Source: Candidatus Latescibacterota bacterium (GTDB taxonomy: Bacteria; Latescibacterota; UBA2968; SICM01). From it: DNA of 64,000 bases. The DNA lies in the NCBI GenBank assembly GCA_009694805.1, contig SICM01000003.1, forward strand, positions 1 through 64,000, in the 5' to 3' direction. The notes beneath the pieces are model-generated. The model was not told the origin of the DNA. It saw nothing but the letters and a program-made list of their open reading frames with translations, and did no database searches. The number at the start of each line of letters is the position of its first letter. The stretch's first letter is position 1. Shown here piece after piece: positions 18,092-27,757 of this stretch. A program made the translations under genes and the position numbers.

Positions 18092-19345
18092 GTGATTCGA
18101 AAGTCCTGTCTCTTAGTCGTGTTCCTTCTGACCTTTGCCGGTGTCGTGCGCGCCGAGTACCAGATGCTGGACCGGATCGTGGCCGTGGTGGACGACCAGA
18201 TCATCCTCGCCTCGGACGTGGAGCAGGAGCTGGCCATGCAGGTGATGCAGCGCGGCGGAGACCCGGCCAAGCTGACGTCGAGCCAGCGCGAAGAGTACAC
18301 CCAACAGACCCTCGAACTCCTCATCCGGTCGAAAATCCTGGCCTATAAGGCCAAGAGGGACACCCTCAAGGTGGACGAGGAGCAGCTCGAAGAGGCGGTG
18401 CGGCAGCAGATGCAGCAGGTCAAGGAGGAGAACCCGAACTTTCAGGACCTGCTCAAATCGCAGAATATGACGGAGCGGGAGCTGCGCAACCGTTACCGGA
18501 AGACCCTCCGGGAGCAGTTTCTGACGCAGCAGGTGCAGCAGAAGTTGGCGTCCAGGGTGGAGGTTTCCTACCGGGACGTACAGGCCTTCCGCCAGACGTA
18601 CCGGGATTCCCTCCCGCCGCAGGTGGGCGTCAGCCACATCCTCATCACGCCGAAGGCCGGGGACGTGCAGCGGGCCGAGGCGCGAAAAAAGGCCGAGGCC
18701 CTGCTGGCGCGGGTGAAGGCGGGGGAGGACTTCGCGGCCCTGGCCACGCAGAATTCGGATGATACGGGCAGCGCCAAGGAGGGGGGGGATCTCGGGTTCT
18801 TCGGCAAGGGAAACATGGTTCCGGAGTTCGAGAAGGTGGCGTTTGCGCTGAAGCCGGGGGAGATCAGCGACGTGGTGGAGAGCTCGTTCGGGTTCCACAT
18901 CATCAAGTGCGAGGGCGTGTCCGAAGGCAAGGTGCATGCCCGGCATATCCTGGTCACCTTTCCGCCCCCTTCCGAGGAGGACGACAAGAAGGCCTACACC
19001 CTGGCCAGCGAGCTGAAGGAGCGGGCGCTGAAGGGGGAGAAGTTTGCGGACCTCGCCCGACAGTACTCCGAGGAGAAGGGGAGCGCGGAGCGCGGAGGAT
19101 TTCTGAACTTCTTCCGCCGGGATGCTATCCCGTCGGAATTTGCGGACACGGTGTCGAAGATGCGCCTCGGCGACGTGGCCGGGCCGGTCAAGACCAAGTT
19201 CGGGTGGCACGTGCTCAAGCTCAACAACGACCGGGAGACGATCGAGAATCTTCTGCGCCAGGAAAAGCTGACGGAGCTGTTCGAGAAGACCATCGAAGAT
19301 ACGCGGCGAAAGATGTACGTGGATGTGCGGGGGGGTAAACCGTGA
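18092..19345 (+). CDS. surA: SurA-type periplasmic chaperone/peptidyl-prolyl isomerase
   Basis: 417 residues from GTG 18092, which has AAAGGAG 7 nt upstream. A signal peptide (RKSCLLVVFLLTFAGVVRA) precedes the SurA N-terminal domain, which starts MLDRIVAVVDDQIILASDVE. Two parvulin domains follow: one with VGVSHILITPK and GGDLGFFGKGNMVPEFEK, one with VHARHILVTFPPP and GGFLNFFRRDAIPSEF. SurA helps outer-membrane barrel proteins fold in the periplasm, so the cell is diderm. The parvulin domain closer to the C-terminus looks intact. The gene is followed at once by a methyltransferase gene. Confidence 0.85.
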   Translation: MIRKSCLLVVFLLTFAGVVRAEYQMLDRIVAVVDDQIILASDVEQELAMQVMQRGGDPAKLTSSQREEYTQQTLELLIRSKILAYKAKRDTLKVDEEQLEEAVRQQMQQVKEENPNFQDLLKSQNMTERELRNRYRKTLREQFLTQQVQQKLASRVEVSYRDVQAFRQTYRDSLPPQVGVSHILITPKAGDVQRAEARKKAEALLARVKAGEDFAALATQNSDDTGSAKEGGDLGFFGKGNMVPEFEKVAFALKPGEISDVVESSFGFHIIKCEGVSEGKVHARHILVTFPPPSEEDDKKAYTLASELKERALKGEKFADLARQYSEEKGSAERGGFLNFFRRDAIPSEFADTVSKMRLGDVAGPVKTKFGWHVLKLNNDRETIENLLRQEKLTELFEKTIEDTRRKMYVDVRGGKP

Positions 19346-19364
19346 CGAGTGATGAGTGATGAGT
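19342..19364 (+). repeat. Heptanucleotide quasi-repeat at a gene junction
   Basis: GTGACGA GTGATGA and GTGATGA GT run across the surA stop codon and the start of the methyltransferase gene, so the repeat supplies both the stop and the start region. Confidence 0.65.
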
Positions 19365-20101
19365 CTGTCAGCCCTCCTTACGGGCGTCTGGCCGACATCT
19401 ACGACTTCGTCATGCGACACGTCGATTACAGGGCGTGGGCGGACTATGTCGAGGCGGCCTTCGCGCGGCACGGGGTGAATCCGGTTCGCGTCCTGGACAT
19501 GGCCTGCGGCACGGGGACCATGGCCCTGGAGCTGTCGCGGCGGGGTTATGACACGAGTGGCGTTGACGCCTCGGAGGCGATGCTCTCTGTGGCCCGCCGG
19601 AAGGTCGAGGCCGCCGGCCGGGCCATCCCGCTTCACGTGGCCGACCTGCGGTCTGTGGAGGGGCTCCCTGTCTTCGACGCCGTCATCTGTCTCTACGACA
19701 GCATGAACTACATGATGTCCCCGGATGAGATGGGCCAGGCCTTCCGGCAGGTTCGTCCGCTTGTCCGGCAGGAGGGGCTGTTCCTGTTCGACGTCTGCAC
19801 GGAGGCCAACTCCATCCGTTATTTTCGCGACATGACGGATCGCGAGGTCGGAGACGGGTTCGCCTATGTGCGTCACAGTTTCTACAGGGACGGCATCCAG
19901 ACGAACGATTTCACGATCCGCTTTCAGGCCTCCGGGGAATCGGTCCGGGAGACTCACCGCCAGCGCATCTATCCGGTCAGGACGGTGCTCGATGCCATTG
20001 CGGCGTCCGATTTCGCGCTGCAGGGGGCTTACGAAGGGTTCACCTTCCGCACGGCCTCCGAGGAATCCGACCGGGTGCATTTCGTTCTGAGACCGAAATG
20101 A
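19352..20101 (+). CDS. Class I SAM-dependent methyltransferase
   Basis: 249 residues from ATG 19352; a GTG lies one codon earlier. Motif I is VLDMACGTGTMALELSRRG, followed by the acidic GVDASEAMLSVAR and VADLRSVEGLPVFDAVICLYDSMNYM, the usual class I Rossmann order. The C-terminal part is beta-rich. It resembles small-molecule or unknown-substrate methyltransferases and cannot be assigned more exactly. It lies between surA and ftsE. Confidence 0.8.
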   Translation: MSDESVSPPYGRLADIYDFVMRHVDYRAWADYVEAAFARHGVNPVRVLDMACGTGTMALELSRRGYDTSGVDASEAMLSVARRKVEAAGRAIPLHVADLRSVEGLPVFDAVICLYDSMNYMMSPDEMGQAFRQVRPLVRQEGLFLFDVCTEANSIRYFRDMTDREVGDGFAYVRHSFYRDGIQTNDFTIRFQASGESVRETHRQRIYPVRTVLDAIAASDFALQGAYEGFTFRTASEESDRVHFVLRPK

Positions 20102-20102
20102 A

Positions 20103-20188
20103 TCCGCAGATGGGCGCAGAGGGGCGCAGATGGCGCAGGTCACACAGGGTTTCTATCTGCGACATCCGTGAAATCTGCGGGTGGGTTC
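20103..20188. repeat. CGCAGAT-type interspersed repeat
   Basis: TCCGCAGAT, GCGCAGAG and GCGCAGATGGCGCAG are followed by inverted forms TATCTGCG and AATCTGCGGG. This family of CGCAGATT/AATCTGCG spacers is seen in many bacterial phyla. It fills the spacer between the methyltransferase and ftsE. Confidence 0.6.
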
Positions 20189-20189
20189 T

Positions 20190-20843
20190 ATGATCGAACT
20201 CCAGAACGTCTGGGTTGAGAAGGGGGACTCCATCCTTCTGGAAGACGTGACCATGGCCGTCCGGAAAGGGGAGTTCGTCTACCTGATCGGTCCGAGCGGG
20301 GCCGGGAAGAGCACGCTCCTGCGCCTGATCTATTTCGACGAGCGCCCGACGCGGGGGCGCGTGGCCGTGGAGGGCCGGAACTCCGACGCCATCCGGGACC
20401 GGGACATCCCTTTCATTCGCCGAAAGATCGGCCTCATCTTTCAGGACTTCAATCTCCTGCGGGACCGGACGGTCCTGGACAACGTGGCCTTCGCCCTGGA
20501 GGTGACCGGGGCTTCCCGATCGACCCTCCACCGGCGGGCGCTGGCCGCGCTGGCCGCCGTGGGCATGACGCAGAAACGGAACGAGATCCCCGATCACCTG
20601 TCGGGGGGGGAGCGCCAGCGCGTGGTGATCGCCCGCGCCCTGGTCAACGAGCCGGTCCTGCTGCTGGCGGACGAACCGACCGGAAACCTGGACGCCCGCG
20701 CGACGGAGAACGTGACGGAGATCCTCCGGAACATCCACCGTCAGGGCACTGCCGTGATCGTGGCCACGCACGACGCCACCCTGACCCAGCGGTCTCCCCA
20801 CCGGACGGTGAGACTGGAGTCGGGAAAGATCAAAGGCCAGTGA
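20190..20843 (+). CDS. ftsE: Cell-division ATP-binding protein FtsE
   Basis: 217 residues. Walker A is GPSGAGKST (34-42), the Q-loop is LIFQDFNLLRDRTVLDNVAF, the signature is LSGGERQRVVIARALV, and Walker B is LLLADEPTGNLD. RLIYFDERPTRGRVAVEGRN is typical of FtsE. It is followed by FtsX and an EnvC-like protein, which confirms the assignment. FtsEX signals from the divisome across the inner membrane to activate periplasmic amidases through EnvC. The start is ATG 20190. The stop lies in a heptamer repeat. Confidence 0.9.
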   Translation: MIELQNVWVEKGDSILLEDVTMAVRKGEFVYLIGPSGAGKSTLLRLIYFDERPTRGRVAVEGRNSDAIRDRDIPFIRRKIGLIFQDFNLLRDRTVLDNVAFALEVTGASRSTLHRRALAALAAVGMTQKRNEIPDHLSGGERQRVVIARALVNEPVLLLADEPTGNLDARATENVTEILRNIHRQGTAVIVATHDATLTQRSPHRTVRLESGKIKGQ

Positions 20844-20900
20844 CGCGTGATGTGTGACGCGTGATGAGCAGCCCCTCACCCCTCACCTTTCACTCCCTTT
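20840..20900 (+). repeat. Heptanucleotide quasi-repeats between ftsE and ftsX
   Basis: GTGACGC GTGATGT and GTGACGC GTGATGA (20840-20867) are followed by CCCCTCA CCCCTCA CCTTTCA. The second block partly complements the first, so a hairpin can form. The ftsE stop codon is inside the first word. Confidence 0.7.
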
Positions 20901-20903
20901 TTT

Positions 20904-21773
20904 ATGAACCTCTCCTTCGCCTTTCGCGAGGCGCTCATCGGGCTGCGTCGGACGGGGTCTGTGGGCATCGTCTCGGCGGGAACCCTGATCGTCTCGCTCC
21001 TCCTGCTCGGCGCGTTTGTCCTCCTGACCGCCAATGTCTATGGCCTGCTCCGCTCCGTCCGGGAGCGCGTCGAGATCGCCGTCTACCTCAAAGACGGGGT
21101 GTCGGACGAACGGGCGATGCAGTTGACACGGGATACCGCCCGCCTGCAGGGGGTGGAGCGAGCGACCTACGTGGACAAGGCCACGGCTGCGCAGGAGTTC
21201 CGGGAGGCGTTCGGCGGAGGGCTGCTGGAGGCCGTGTCGCACAACCCCCTGCCCGCCTCCATCCGGCTGCATCTGAGCCCGGACGTGGACCCCGCAGGGG
21301 TCGTGGAGGGCCTTTCGGTCCAGATCCAGAAATGGCCCGGGGTGGAGGAGGTGGACACGGGGCTGGCCTGGGTGTCACGACTCGACCGGCTCTCGCGCAT
21401 CGTGTTTGCGGTCAACGGCATCCTGGGGCTCGTCATCAGCCTGGCCTGCGCCTTCGCCATCTCCAACACCGTCCAGTTGACGGTGGTCGCGCGCCGGGAG
21501 GCCATCGAGGTGATGCGTCTGGTCGGGGCCACGGAGGGGTTCATCCGCCTGCCGTTTTTGATCACGGGCATGGTTCAGGGGGCGGCGGGGGGCGTGGTGG
21601 CCGCCCTCTTTCTGGTGGTGGGCTACATCTATGGCGTCCGCCTGTTCCCGGAGCTGCCCGTCCGCTCCGCGGCCTCGACCGGGGGCGGCCTCGTGGCGCT
21701 GGGGCTCGTGCTGGGGGCCCTGGCCAGTCTCTTCGCGGTCCGCCGCGTGCTGCGCACCCTGGCGTGGCGGTAG
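20904..21773 (+). CDS. ftsX: Cell-division permease FtsX
   Basis: 289 residues. One N-terminal membrane helix (VGIVSAGTLIVSLLLLGAFV) is followed by the FtsX extracellular domain (VEIAVYLKDGVSDERAMQLT, then ATYVDKATAAQEFREAFG). Three C-terminal helices follow, with VARREAIEVMRLVGATEGFIRLPF between them. The topology and order match FtsX. It forms the FtsEX complex that controls the EnvC-like protein encoded next. Confidence 0.9.
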   Translation: MNLSFAFREALIGLRRTGSVGIVSAGTLIVSLLLLGAFVLLTANVYGLLRSVRERVEIAVYLKDGVSDERAMQLTRDTARLQGVERATYVDKATAAQEFREAFGGGLLEAVSHNPLPASIRLHLSPDVDPAGVVEGLSVQIQKWPGVEEVDTGLAWVSRLDRLSRIVFAVNGILGLVISLACAFAISNTVQLTVVARREAIEVMRLVGATEGFIRLPFLITGMVQGAAGGVVAALFLVVGYIYGVRLFPELPVRSAASTGGGLVALGLVLGALASLFAVRRVLRTLAWR

Positions 21774-21788
21774 AGGAGAGACAGGGAA

Positions 21789-21882
21789 ATGCAAAGCGCA
21801 AAGTGTAGAATGCAAAGTGTAAAATGTAAACCCTGTCTTTTCATTTTGTGTTTTGCATTTTGCATTTTGCATTTTGCACTCT
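21789..21882 (+). repeat. Heptanucleotide quasi-repeat and its inverted complement, translated
   Basis: TGCAAAG CGCAAAG and TGCAAAG TGTAAAA words (21790-21831) are followed by TTTCATT TTGTGTT and three TTGCATT words (from ~21838). The two halves are complementary and can fold back. The whole block is read as the N-terminus of the EnvC-like protein. Confidence 0.7.
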
Positions 21883-23039
21883 GGTTTTTTCCCGTGCTTG
21901 CGGCGAACGCGCCCAGCAGGACCTCGGAAGAGGTGCGGACCTCCCTGGAACGGATCAAGCGGGAGGCGGAGGAGAACCGGAAGCGGTTGCGCCGGACAGA
22001 GGCGCGGGAGCGCAGCGTCGTGGCGCAGCTCGACTCTCTGGACCGGGAGATGGGGCTGGTCCGGTCCTACTTCAAGCAGCTCGACGCGGAGGCCCAGCGC
22101 CTCACGCAGGAGATGCGCGGGGCGGACACGGCGCTGGAGATGTCTGCGCAGCAGCTGGTGGACCGGCAGGCCGGTTTTGCCCGGAGGCTGCGGGACATCT
22201 ACAAGCGGGGCCGCCGGCTTCAGGGCCTCCAGGCCCTGCTGTCGGCGGACTCCTTCACCGGGCTTCTCCGCCGGTCCCGTTATCTGGCCGCCGTGGCCCG
22301 GCAGGACCGGGAGGATTACGAGGCGATCCTGCGGGACCGGGACGCCATCGGGGCCACGCGGTCCAGGCTTTCGGCGCAGCAGGAGGCGTTCGAGGCCGTC
22401 CGGAGGGAGAGAGAGGCCCAGGTGAAGGCCCTGAGCGCCCAGGTGGAGGCCCGGAAGCGGCTGCTCGGGGAGGTGCGCAGGAGCGTCAAGACGTACAAGG
22501 CTGCCGAGACGCAATTCGCCCGCGAACGCGAGCGGAGCGAGGAGGCGCTTCGTCGGCTGATCGCGGAGGCAGAGGAGGGGCGCGCTCGCAGGCAGGAGGC
22601 GCGGGGTTCCGCATCCGCTCCGCAGACAGACGCCTTCTCCGGGTTGCGAGGGCGTCTGCGATGGCCCGTCCGGGGGGCGGTCGTGGGGCGCTTCGGGCGC
22701 ATTCAGGACCCGACGCTGAAGACGTGGACCTTCAACCGGGGGATCGAGATCGAGGCCCTGGAGGGGACGCCGGTCCAGGCCGTGGCCGTCGGGCAGGTGG
22801 AGACGGTGGACTGGTTCCGGGGCTACGGGTGGTTTGCGATAGTGGGCCACGGGGGCGGCTACTACACCCTCTACGCCCATCTGAGCGAGGTCTCCGTGCG
22901 GGTCGGGGACCGGGTAGAGGCTGGAGAGCCGATCGCGCTGTCGGGGGACACGGGTACGCTCGACCAGCGGGCCACGCTCCATTTCGAAATCCTCAAAGGG
23001 AGCGATCCGGAAGACCCGTTGGCGTGGCTGGGGAGATAA
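21789..23039 (+). CDS. envC: EnvC-like murein hydrolase activator (coiled coil + M23/LytM domain)
   Basis: 416 residues. A hydrophobic signal segment (residues ~15-38) leads into a long coiled coil (~45-260), then a LytM/M23 domain (WPVRGAVVGRFGRIQDPTLK to the end). FNRGIEIEALEGTPV stands where active M23 enzymes have HxGxD, and the later HxH motif is LYAHLSEV, so the zinc site looks incomplete. This is expected for EnvC, which activates amidases rather than cutting peptidoglycan. ftsE and ftsX lie just upstream. The first ~38 codons come from a heptamer repeat (GCAAAGT and TTGCATT words), so the signal peptide is made of repeat DNA. Confidence 0.85.
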   Translation: MQSAKCRMQSVKCKPCLFILCFAFCILHFALWFFPVLAANAPSRTSEEVRTSLERIKREAEENRKRLRRTEARERSVVAQLDSLDREMGLVRSYFKQLDAEAQRLTQEMRGADTALEMSAQQLVDRQAGFARRLRDIYKRGRRLQGLQALLSADSFTGLLRRSRYLAAVARQDREDYEAILRDRDAIGATRSRLSAQQEAFEAVRREREAQVKALSAQVEARKRLLGEVRRSVKTYKAAETQFARERERSEEALRRLIAEAEEGRARRQEARGSASAPQTDAFSGLRGRLRWPVRGAVVGRFGRIQDPTLKTWTFNRGIEIEALEGTPVQAVAVGQVETVDWFRGYGWFAIVGHGGGYYTLYAHLSEVSVRVGDRVEAGEPIALSGDTGTLDQRATLHFEILKGSDPEDPLAWLGR

Positions 23040-23061
23040 GGCATCAGAGAAGGGGAGGGAA

Positions 23062-25286
23062 GTGACCGAGATCCGAGGACAGATTTACCGGAAACTCCAC
23101 AAGACCTACGCCGTCCGGGACTTTGACAATCGGGATGTCTGGGCGGGAAACATGTCCATTGAGGTGGATGGGATTCTTTATGGGCCGACCATGGCCCGGG
23201 CCTTTCTGGGGCCTCATCGACCGCAGGTGGAGGCGCGTGTTCGGGCTGAACTCTACCTGCGGGACGTAGACTTCACGGCGGTCCGTTCGGGGGATATCGA
23301 CGCGCATCTCTGGACGGACATCAATGATCGCGGGTTCGTCGACCGGCGGGGGATGCATCACAACGCCCTGGGGCGGCATCTGCCCATGCATCTGTTGGTG
23401 GATGAAAGGGGGCGTCCACGGCTTTCGGGGAACAACCTGGTTTTCGAGTCGGGCGCGATGCCGGTCGAACAGACAGGGGTGTTCCATTACGCGGTGGCGT
23501 TTTCAGCAGACGCCAGGTCCTCCTCCGATCCGTCCAAGTCGTGGGTCCCCCTCAACGACATCGCCTTCAACCGGGACGGGGTGATCGTGGTCAGCCCCGA
23601 AGGGGTTCAGAGGTGCCCCTCCGTGACCGAGGTCTGCGCGCGAAAGGTGGGGGCGAGGGCGCAGGGGGAGACGTTCGTGAGCGGGACCTTCCGGGGAATG
23701 ACCCGTCTTCTGGAGACGATCCCGACGGACGTGGTCTACCTGCTGCCCTTCTTTGAAACGGGGTTCGGAGACCTCTTCACGGGGGAGGACGTGCGCAAGG
23801 GGACGCTGGGGAGTGTGTACGCGGTGCGGGACTTTTTCAGGATCGCCTCCCAGCTCGTCACCCCGCCCGAGGAGGCGGACCTCCTCCAGCTCGTGTCGGA
23901 GGGCCTGATCCAGAATTTCGACCTGCGCGACCTGCTGGACGGGCGTCAGTTGGCCCGCCTGCGAGGGGTGGAGGACTTCAACCATTTCCGGACCTTCACG
24001 GAACTGGCGGACTGGGTGGGACACGACCGGCTGACCCAGCTCGTGGGGCGCGCGGAACTCCGGGCGCTGACCCGGCGGGCGCACGCATTGGGCAAGCGGG
24101 TCATCTTCGACCTGGTGCTGATGCAGACCAGTCGGGACTGCCCCCTGATCGAGCAGCACCCGGAGTGGTATGTGCTGGACGAGATGGGCCGGCCCAGGAT
24201 TCATCGGATCGCCTGGCTGGTCTACTCCGACGTGGCCCTTCTGGACCTCCCCTTCAACAAGCCCCTTCAGAACTACCTTTCGGCGGTGGCGCCCTTCTGG
24301 ATCGAGGCGTGCGACCTGGACGGGGTGCGGATCGACGCGAGTCAGACCGTGGACCGGCCCTTTCTGAAGCAGATCAAGAACCGGATCAACGAGGTGAAGC
24401 CGGACGCGATTGTGCTGGGGGAGACGCTGTGCGACCCGCAGGAGGCGGTGGACGTTCCGACCGACATGATTTACGCGCTGCTGGCCGATTTTCACCGGGA
24501 TACCGAGCACGCCCGCCCGTATGTCGAGTTTCTGGAGCGGATGTGCGGGACGTTTGCGCCCCGCACGGTGGCCCTGGGCTACTTCGAGAATCACGACAGC
24601 CCGCGCGCGACCCGGACCTGGCGGGAGCGGTTTGCGAGGCTGCTGGGGGAGGAGGCCGAGCTGGCGCGGGCGTGGGGGGAGCGGGTGGGGGGGCACGACC
24701 CGGCGCTCGTCATGGCCCTGCTCAGGAACATCCAGGCGACGCTGATCGATGCGACGGCGGGGACGGCCCTGAACGTGAATCTGGCCTATGGCCTGGAGTT
24801 CGGAACGGCCTGGGGGGGGAGGCACTCACCGATTTTGAGAACCCGACGCTGTATCGCTCCGAGCGGGCCGGGAGTCCGCCCCATGCCTGTCTCACGCGCG
24901 CCTACGAGGCGCTGCACCGTCTCCGGGAGGGGCTTCCGGAGGTGTGGAAAGGGCACATCTATTTTCACCGGAACGAATTCGTGGGAGGGGACCCCGAAGA
25001 CCGGGTGCTGGCCTACACCCGCTACACGCCCGATTCGGGCCTGCTGGCGGCCCACAACCTCGACCCGTGCCGGGCGCGCAGGGTGACCTGCCGGCTGGAC
25101 GATCTGGAAGGCCTGGCGTGGAGGCCGGTGGAAGGGGAGACGCTTTTCGACACCTATCCCTTCTTCTTCGAGAAGGAGCGGTCCGGGGGGGCCGTGGTGG
25201 AGGGGGGAGCGGTCAGCGTCTCCCTTGGGCCACTGCAGAGCCTCCTCTTCAGGCTGCGGGGTGGATGCCGCTCCACGGGGGTGTGA
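23062..25286 (+). CDS. GH13-like alpha-amylase-superfamily enzyme, frameshifted
   Basis: GTG 23062 follows AGGGGAGGGA. The protein is ~740 residues if repaired. A beta-rich N-terminal part (VRAELYLRDVDFTAVRSGDI) precedes a (beta/alpha)8 barrel. The likely nucleophile is the Asp of DGVRIDASQTV, the acid is the Glu of IVLGETLCDP, and the third acidic site is YFENHDSPRAT. LIEQHPEWYVLDEMG recalls maltosyltransferase GlgE-type enzymes, but the specificity is open. The frame breaks in the G run at 24812-24819. Adding one G continues WGGEALTDFENPTLYRSERA and the C-terminal beta domain. The shift is probably a base-call error or recent. Confidence 0.65.
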
Positions 25287-25303
25287 AAGGAGGCTATGAT
25301 GTG

Positions 25304-27637
25304 ATGAGATGGTTTGTGATGCTCCTGGCGCTGGCTGCGGTGTCCGAGGGGGCTGCGGAGACTCCCCGGCAGGTCACCCTGGACAGTCTCGAAAACGTGG
25401 ATGCGCGGCTGAAGAAGGGGGGCCAGGCGGGCGACTACACGACCCTGGGGGAGGCCTGCGCCCGCGCCGGGGACCTGGGCAGGGCGACGAACGCCTATGA
25501 GAAGGCGGTGGATCTGGATGGGAAAGACCTTCAGGTCCGGTATGCCCTGGGTCGCCTCTATTTCAGGAGGGCGATGGGGAAGGGGGTGAAGGCCATTGAG
25601 TTTCGCCGGAAGGCGATGCTCACGGCCCGCCGGATTCAGGAGATCGATCCTTCCTGTCCGCTGACCTATTTTCTGCTGGGGCTCTGCTACGAGTGGCTGG
25701 AGAACGATTCCGAACAGGCCCTGAAGTACTACGAGCGATACGTCGGCCTGCGGCCAGACGACCCGGAGGGCCTGCTGGGGATCGGGAGGGCTTGTCTGGA
25801 CCTCCGGCAGTTCAAGAAGATCGAGGAGACTCTGACCCCCTATTGTGAGCAGCATCCGGAGGATGTGCGCCTCCTGCCGGTATTGGCGCAGGTGGACCTC
25901 CTGCTCGGCAGGTCGGAGCAGGCATTTGCCCGCTTCAACCGCTACCTGGAGACCCTCGACCCGGCGGAGCGGGCCCTGTACGAGGACATCCGGCCCATCG
26001 CTTCGGCATCGGAGGCGGAGGCGTTTGCGGCGCTGGCTCCGGAGGAACGTCCGGCGTCTCTGAAGCGGTTCTGGGCGAAGCGGGATGTTGACATCCTGAC
26101 GGACGTGAGTGAGGGGCAGGTCGAGCACTACCGCCGGGTCTGGTACGCGCGCACCTACTTCGGGCGCCTGGTTCAGCCGTGGGACCGTCGGGGGGAGGTC
26201 TACATCCGGTACGGAGAGCCGGACTCGCGGTCGCGCGCCGGACACATCGACGTCATCCAGGGCGAGGGGGTGCAGCGGGTGAAGGAGCGGATGGCGCAGT
26301 CGCTCTACGGGACGGTCTCGCAGGACGTGACCTACGTGGGGCCGGTGTTCCCGATCCGGAGCCGCTATAACGGGGAGTCGACCCTGGCGGCCCCGCTGGA
26401 CAAGGTGATCATGGACCCGGGCAGCGTGGTGCCCCGCATCGAGGACGTGGAGAACAATCAGAACAATGAGCTCGGCACCCTCCTGCAGGGGGCGGCCAAC
26501 GAGGCGCTGCCGACGCAACTGCCCACGTTCAGCAGCCTCACCTATGCGCCCGTGACCACGGGCGGGGACCACAGCCTGGTGCTGTGGGAGTCGTGGATCT
26601 ACCTGAACGTCAGCGGCGGCATTGAGGTCACGTTCACGGACGAGCTGAACAGCGGGGTCTACGACTACGCCCCGATCCCGGCGGTGGACTTCAAGGAGGA
26701 GCGGGCGATCGCCAGGTTGAGCAAGCTCACCGCCTACGCGCCGAAGGCCGTGGTGGACCGGGCGGCCTCGGAGACGCCGGCCGTCTACCGCGTGAAGCGG
26801 GAGGGGGAGGAGCTGGGGTTCTACTACGACACGGCGGACTACCGGGGCGCAGACGGAAAGACCCGCGTGGAGATCGCCTACGGGCTTCCCACGAAGGAGA
26901 TGGGGGTTCTGGACGAGGGGGACACGCTGACGGTGGCCGTGGAGCGGGCCGTGGCCCTGGCCACGAAGGACCGGTCCCAGGTCTACCGGGTGCACGACGG
27001 GACGGCGCTGACGGGACGAGGGGGGTTCCTGAAGCAGAGGGGGGAGTTCATCCCGGACCTGATCCGGCTGGAGGTGCCGCCGGGGGACTACGAACTCGCG
27101 GTGCAGATCGTGGACCGGGTATCGGGGCGCACCGGGCTTTACAAGCAGGACCTGAAAGTCAAGCCCTACGGCGGGGAGGGCCTGCAGATCAGCGACGTGG
27201 CCCTGGCCTTCGCGGTGCTGGACCAGCCAGCGGGCGATCATTTCCGGAAGGGGGACGTGTGGGTGCTGCCGATGCCGACCCGGGCCTACGGGGCGGGGCA
27301 GAACGCGGCGGCTTACTACGAGGTCTACAACCTGCAGAAGGACGCCCAGGGTCACACCCGGTACAGGGTGGAATACAGCGTCCGGTCCGACGTGGACGAG
27401 GCGGGGGGGGACCCGATCTCCAGGGCCATCGTGAGTGTCAAGAAGCTCATGCGGAGCCGCAAGCCCCAGGTGTCGGTCACGTACGACCGCGCCGGAAGCG
27501 CCTCGTCCGACGCGGGCTATCTCACCCTGGACCTGAAGAAGGTCAAGTCGGGCCGGAATCTCCTGAGGGTGTCGGTCACGGACCTGATCGGCGGCCAGTC
27601 CACGGAGCGGGAGGTGGCGTTCCGGTACGGGAAGTGA
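25304..27637 (+). CDS. GWxTD-domain protein with N-terminal TPR-like repeats
   Basis: About 777 residues from ATG 25304; GTG 25301 is an alternative. AAAGGAGG lies 8-10 nt upstream. A signal peptide (RWFVMLLALAAVSEGAAE) is followed by TPR-type helices (~50-250). The GWxTD core is LKRFWAKRDVDILTDVSEGQ, YARTYFGRLVQPWDRRGEVY and IRYGEPD. A long beta-rich C-terminal half follows. GWxTD proteins are exported, of unknown function, and common in FCB-group, acidobacterial and related genomes. No partner is evident, although the next gene also has TPRs. Confidence 0.75.
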   Translation: MRWFVMLLALAAVSEGAAETPRQVTLDSLENVDARLKKGGQAGDYTTLGEACARAGDLGRATNAYEKAVDLDGKDLQVRYALGRLYFRRAMGKGVKAIEFRRKAMLTARRIQEIDPSCPLTYFLLGLCYEWLENDSEQALKYYERYVGLRPDDPEGLLGIGRACLDLRQFKKIEETLTPYCEQHPEDVRLLPVLAQVDLLLGRSEQAFARFNRYLETLDPAERALYEDIRPIASASEAEAFAALAPEERPASLKRFWAKRDVDILTDVSEGQVEHYRRVWYARTYFGRLVQPWDRRGEVYIRYGEPDSRSRAGHIDVIQGEGVQRVKERMAQSLYGTVSQDVTYVGPVFPIRSRYNGESTLAAPLDKVIMDPGSVVPRIEDVENNQNNELGTLLQGAANEALPTQLPTFSSLTYAPVTTGGDHSLVLWESWIYLNVSGGIEVTFTDELNSGVYDYAPIPAVDFKEERAIARLSKLTAYAPKAVVDRAASETPAVYRVKREGEELGFYYDTADYRGADGKTRVEIAYGLPTKEMGVLDEGDTLTVAVERAVALATKDRSQVYRVHDGTALTGRGGFLKQRGEFIPDLIRLEVPPGDYELAVQIVDRVSGRTGLYKQDLKVKPYGGEGLQISDVALAFAVLDQPAGDHFRKGDVWVLPMPTRAYGAGQNAAAYYEVYNLQKDAQGHTRYRVEYSVRSDVDEAGGDPISRAIVSVKKLMRSRKPQVSVTYDRAGSASSDAGYLTLDLKKVKSGRNLLRVSVTDLIGGQSTEREVAFRYGK

Positions 27638-27647
27638 AACGACAATT

Positions 27648-27727
27648 CCTCGATACGCCCCTTTGGGACTACTCGGAATAGACGGAACCGTACGCCCCGA
27701 GTAGCGAACCAAGTGAGCGTATCGAGG
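27648..27727. repeat. CCTCGATACG nested palindrome, copy 1
   Basis: The outer arms CCTCGATACG (27648-27657) and CGTATCGAGG (27718-27727), the inner arms CTACTCGG (27669-27676) and CCGAGTAG (27697-27704), and the core ACGGAACCGT are all complementary. It is followed by heptamers GGCAAAC GGCAAAC GTAAAAC. Copy 2 is at 56478-56558. Confidence 0.8.
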
Positions 27728-27757
27728 GGCAAACGGCAAACGTAAAACGGAGAGACG

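Noticed and set aside
25154-27739. Very long minus-strand frame opposite the GWxTD gene (861 codons)
   Set aside because: Composition is Arg/Pro/His-rich with no domain, while the plus strand has a signal peptide, ribosome site and a GWxTD core.
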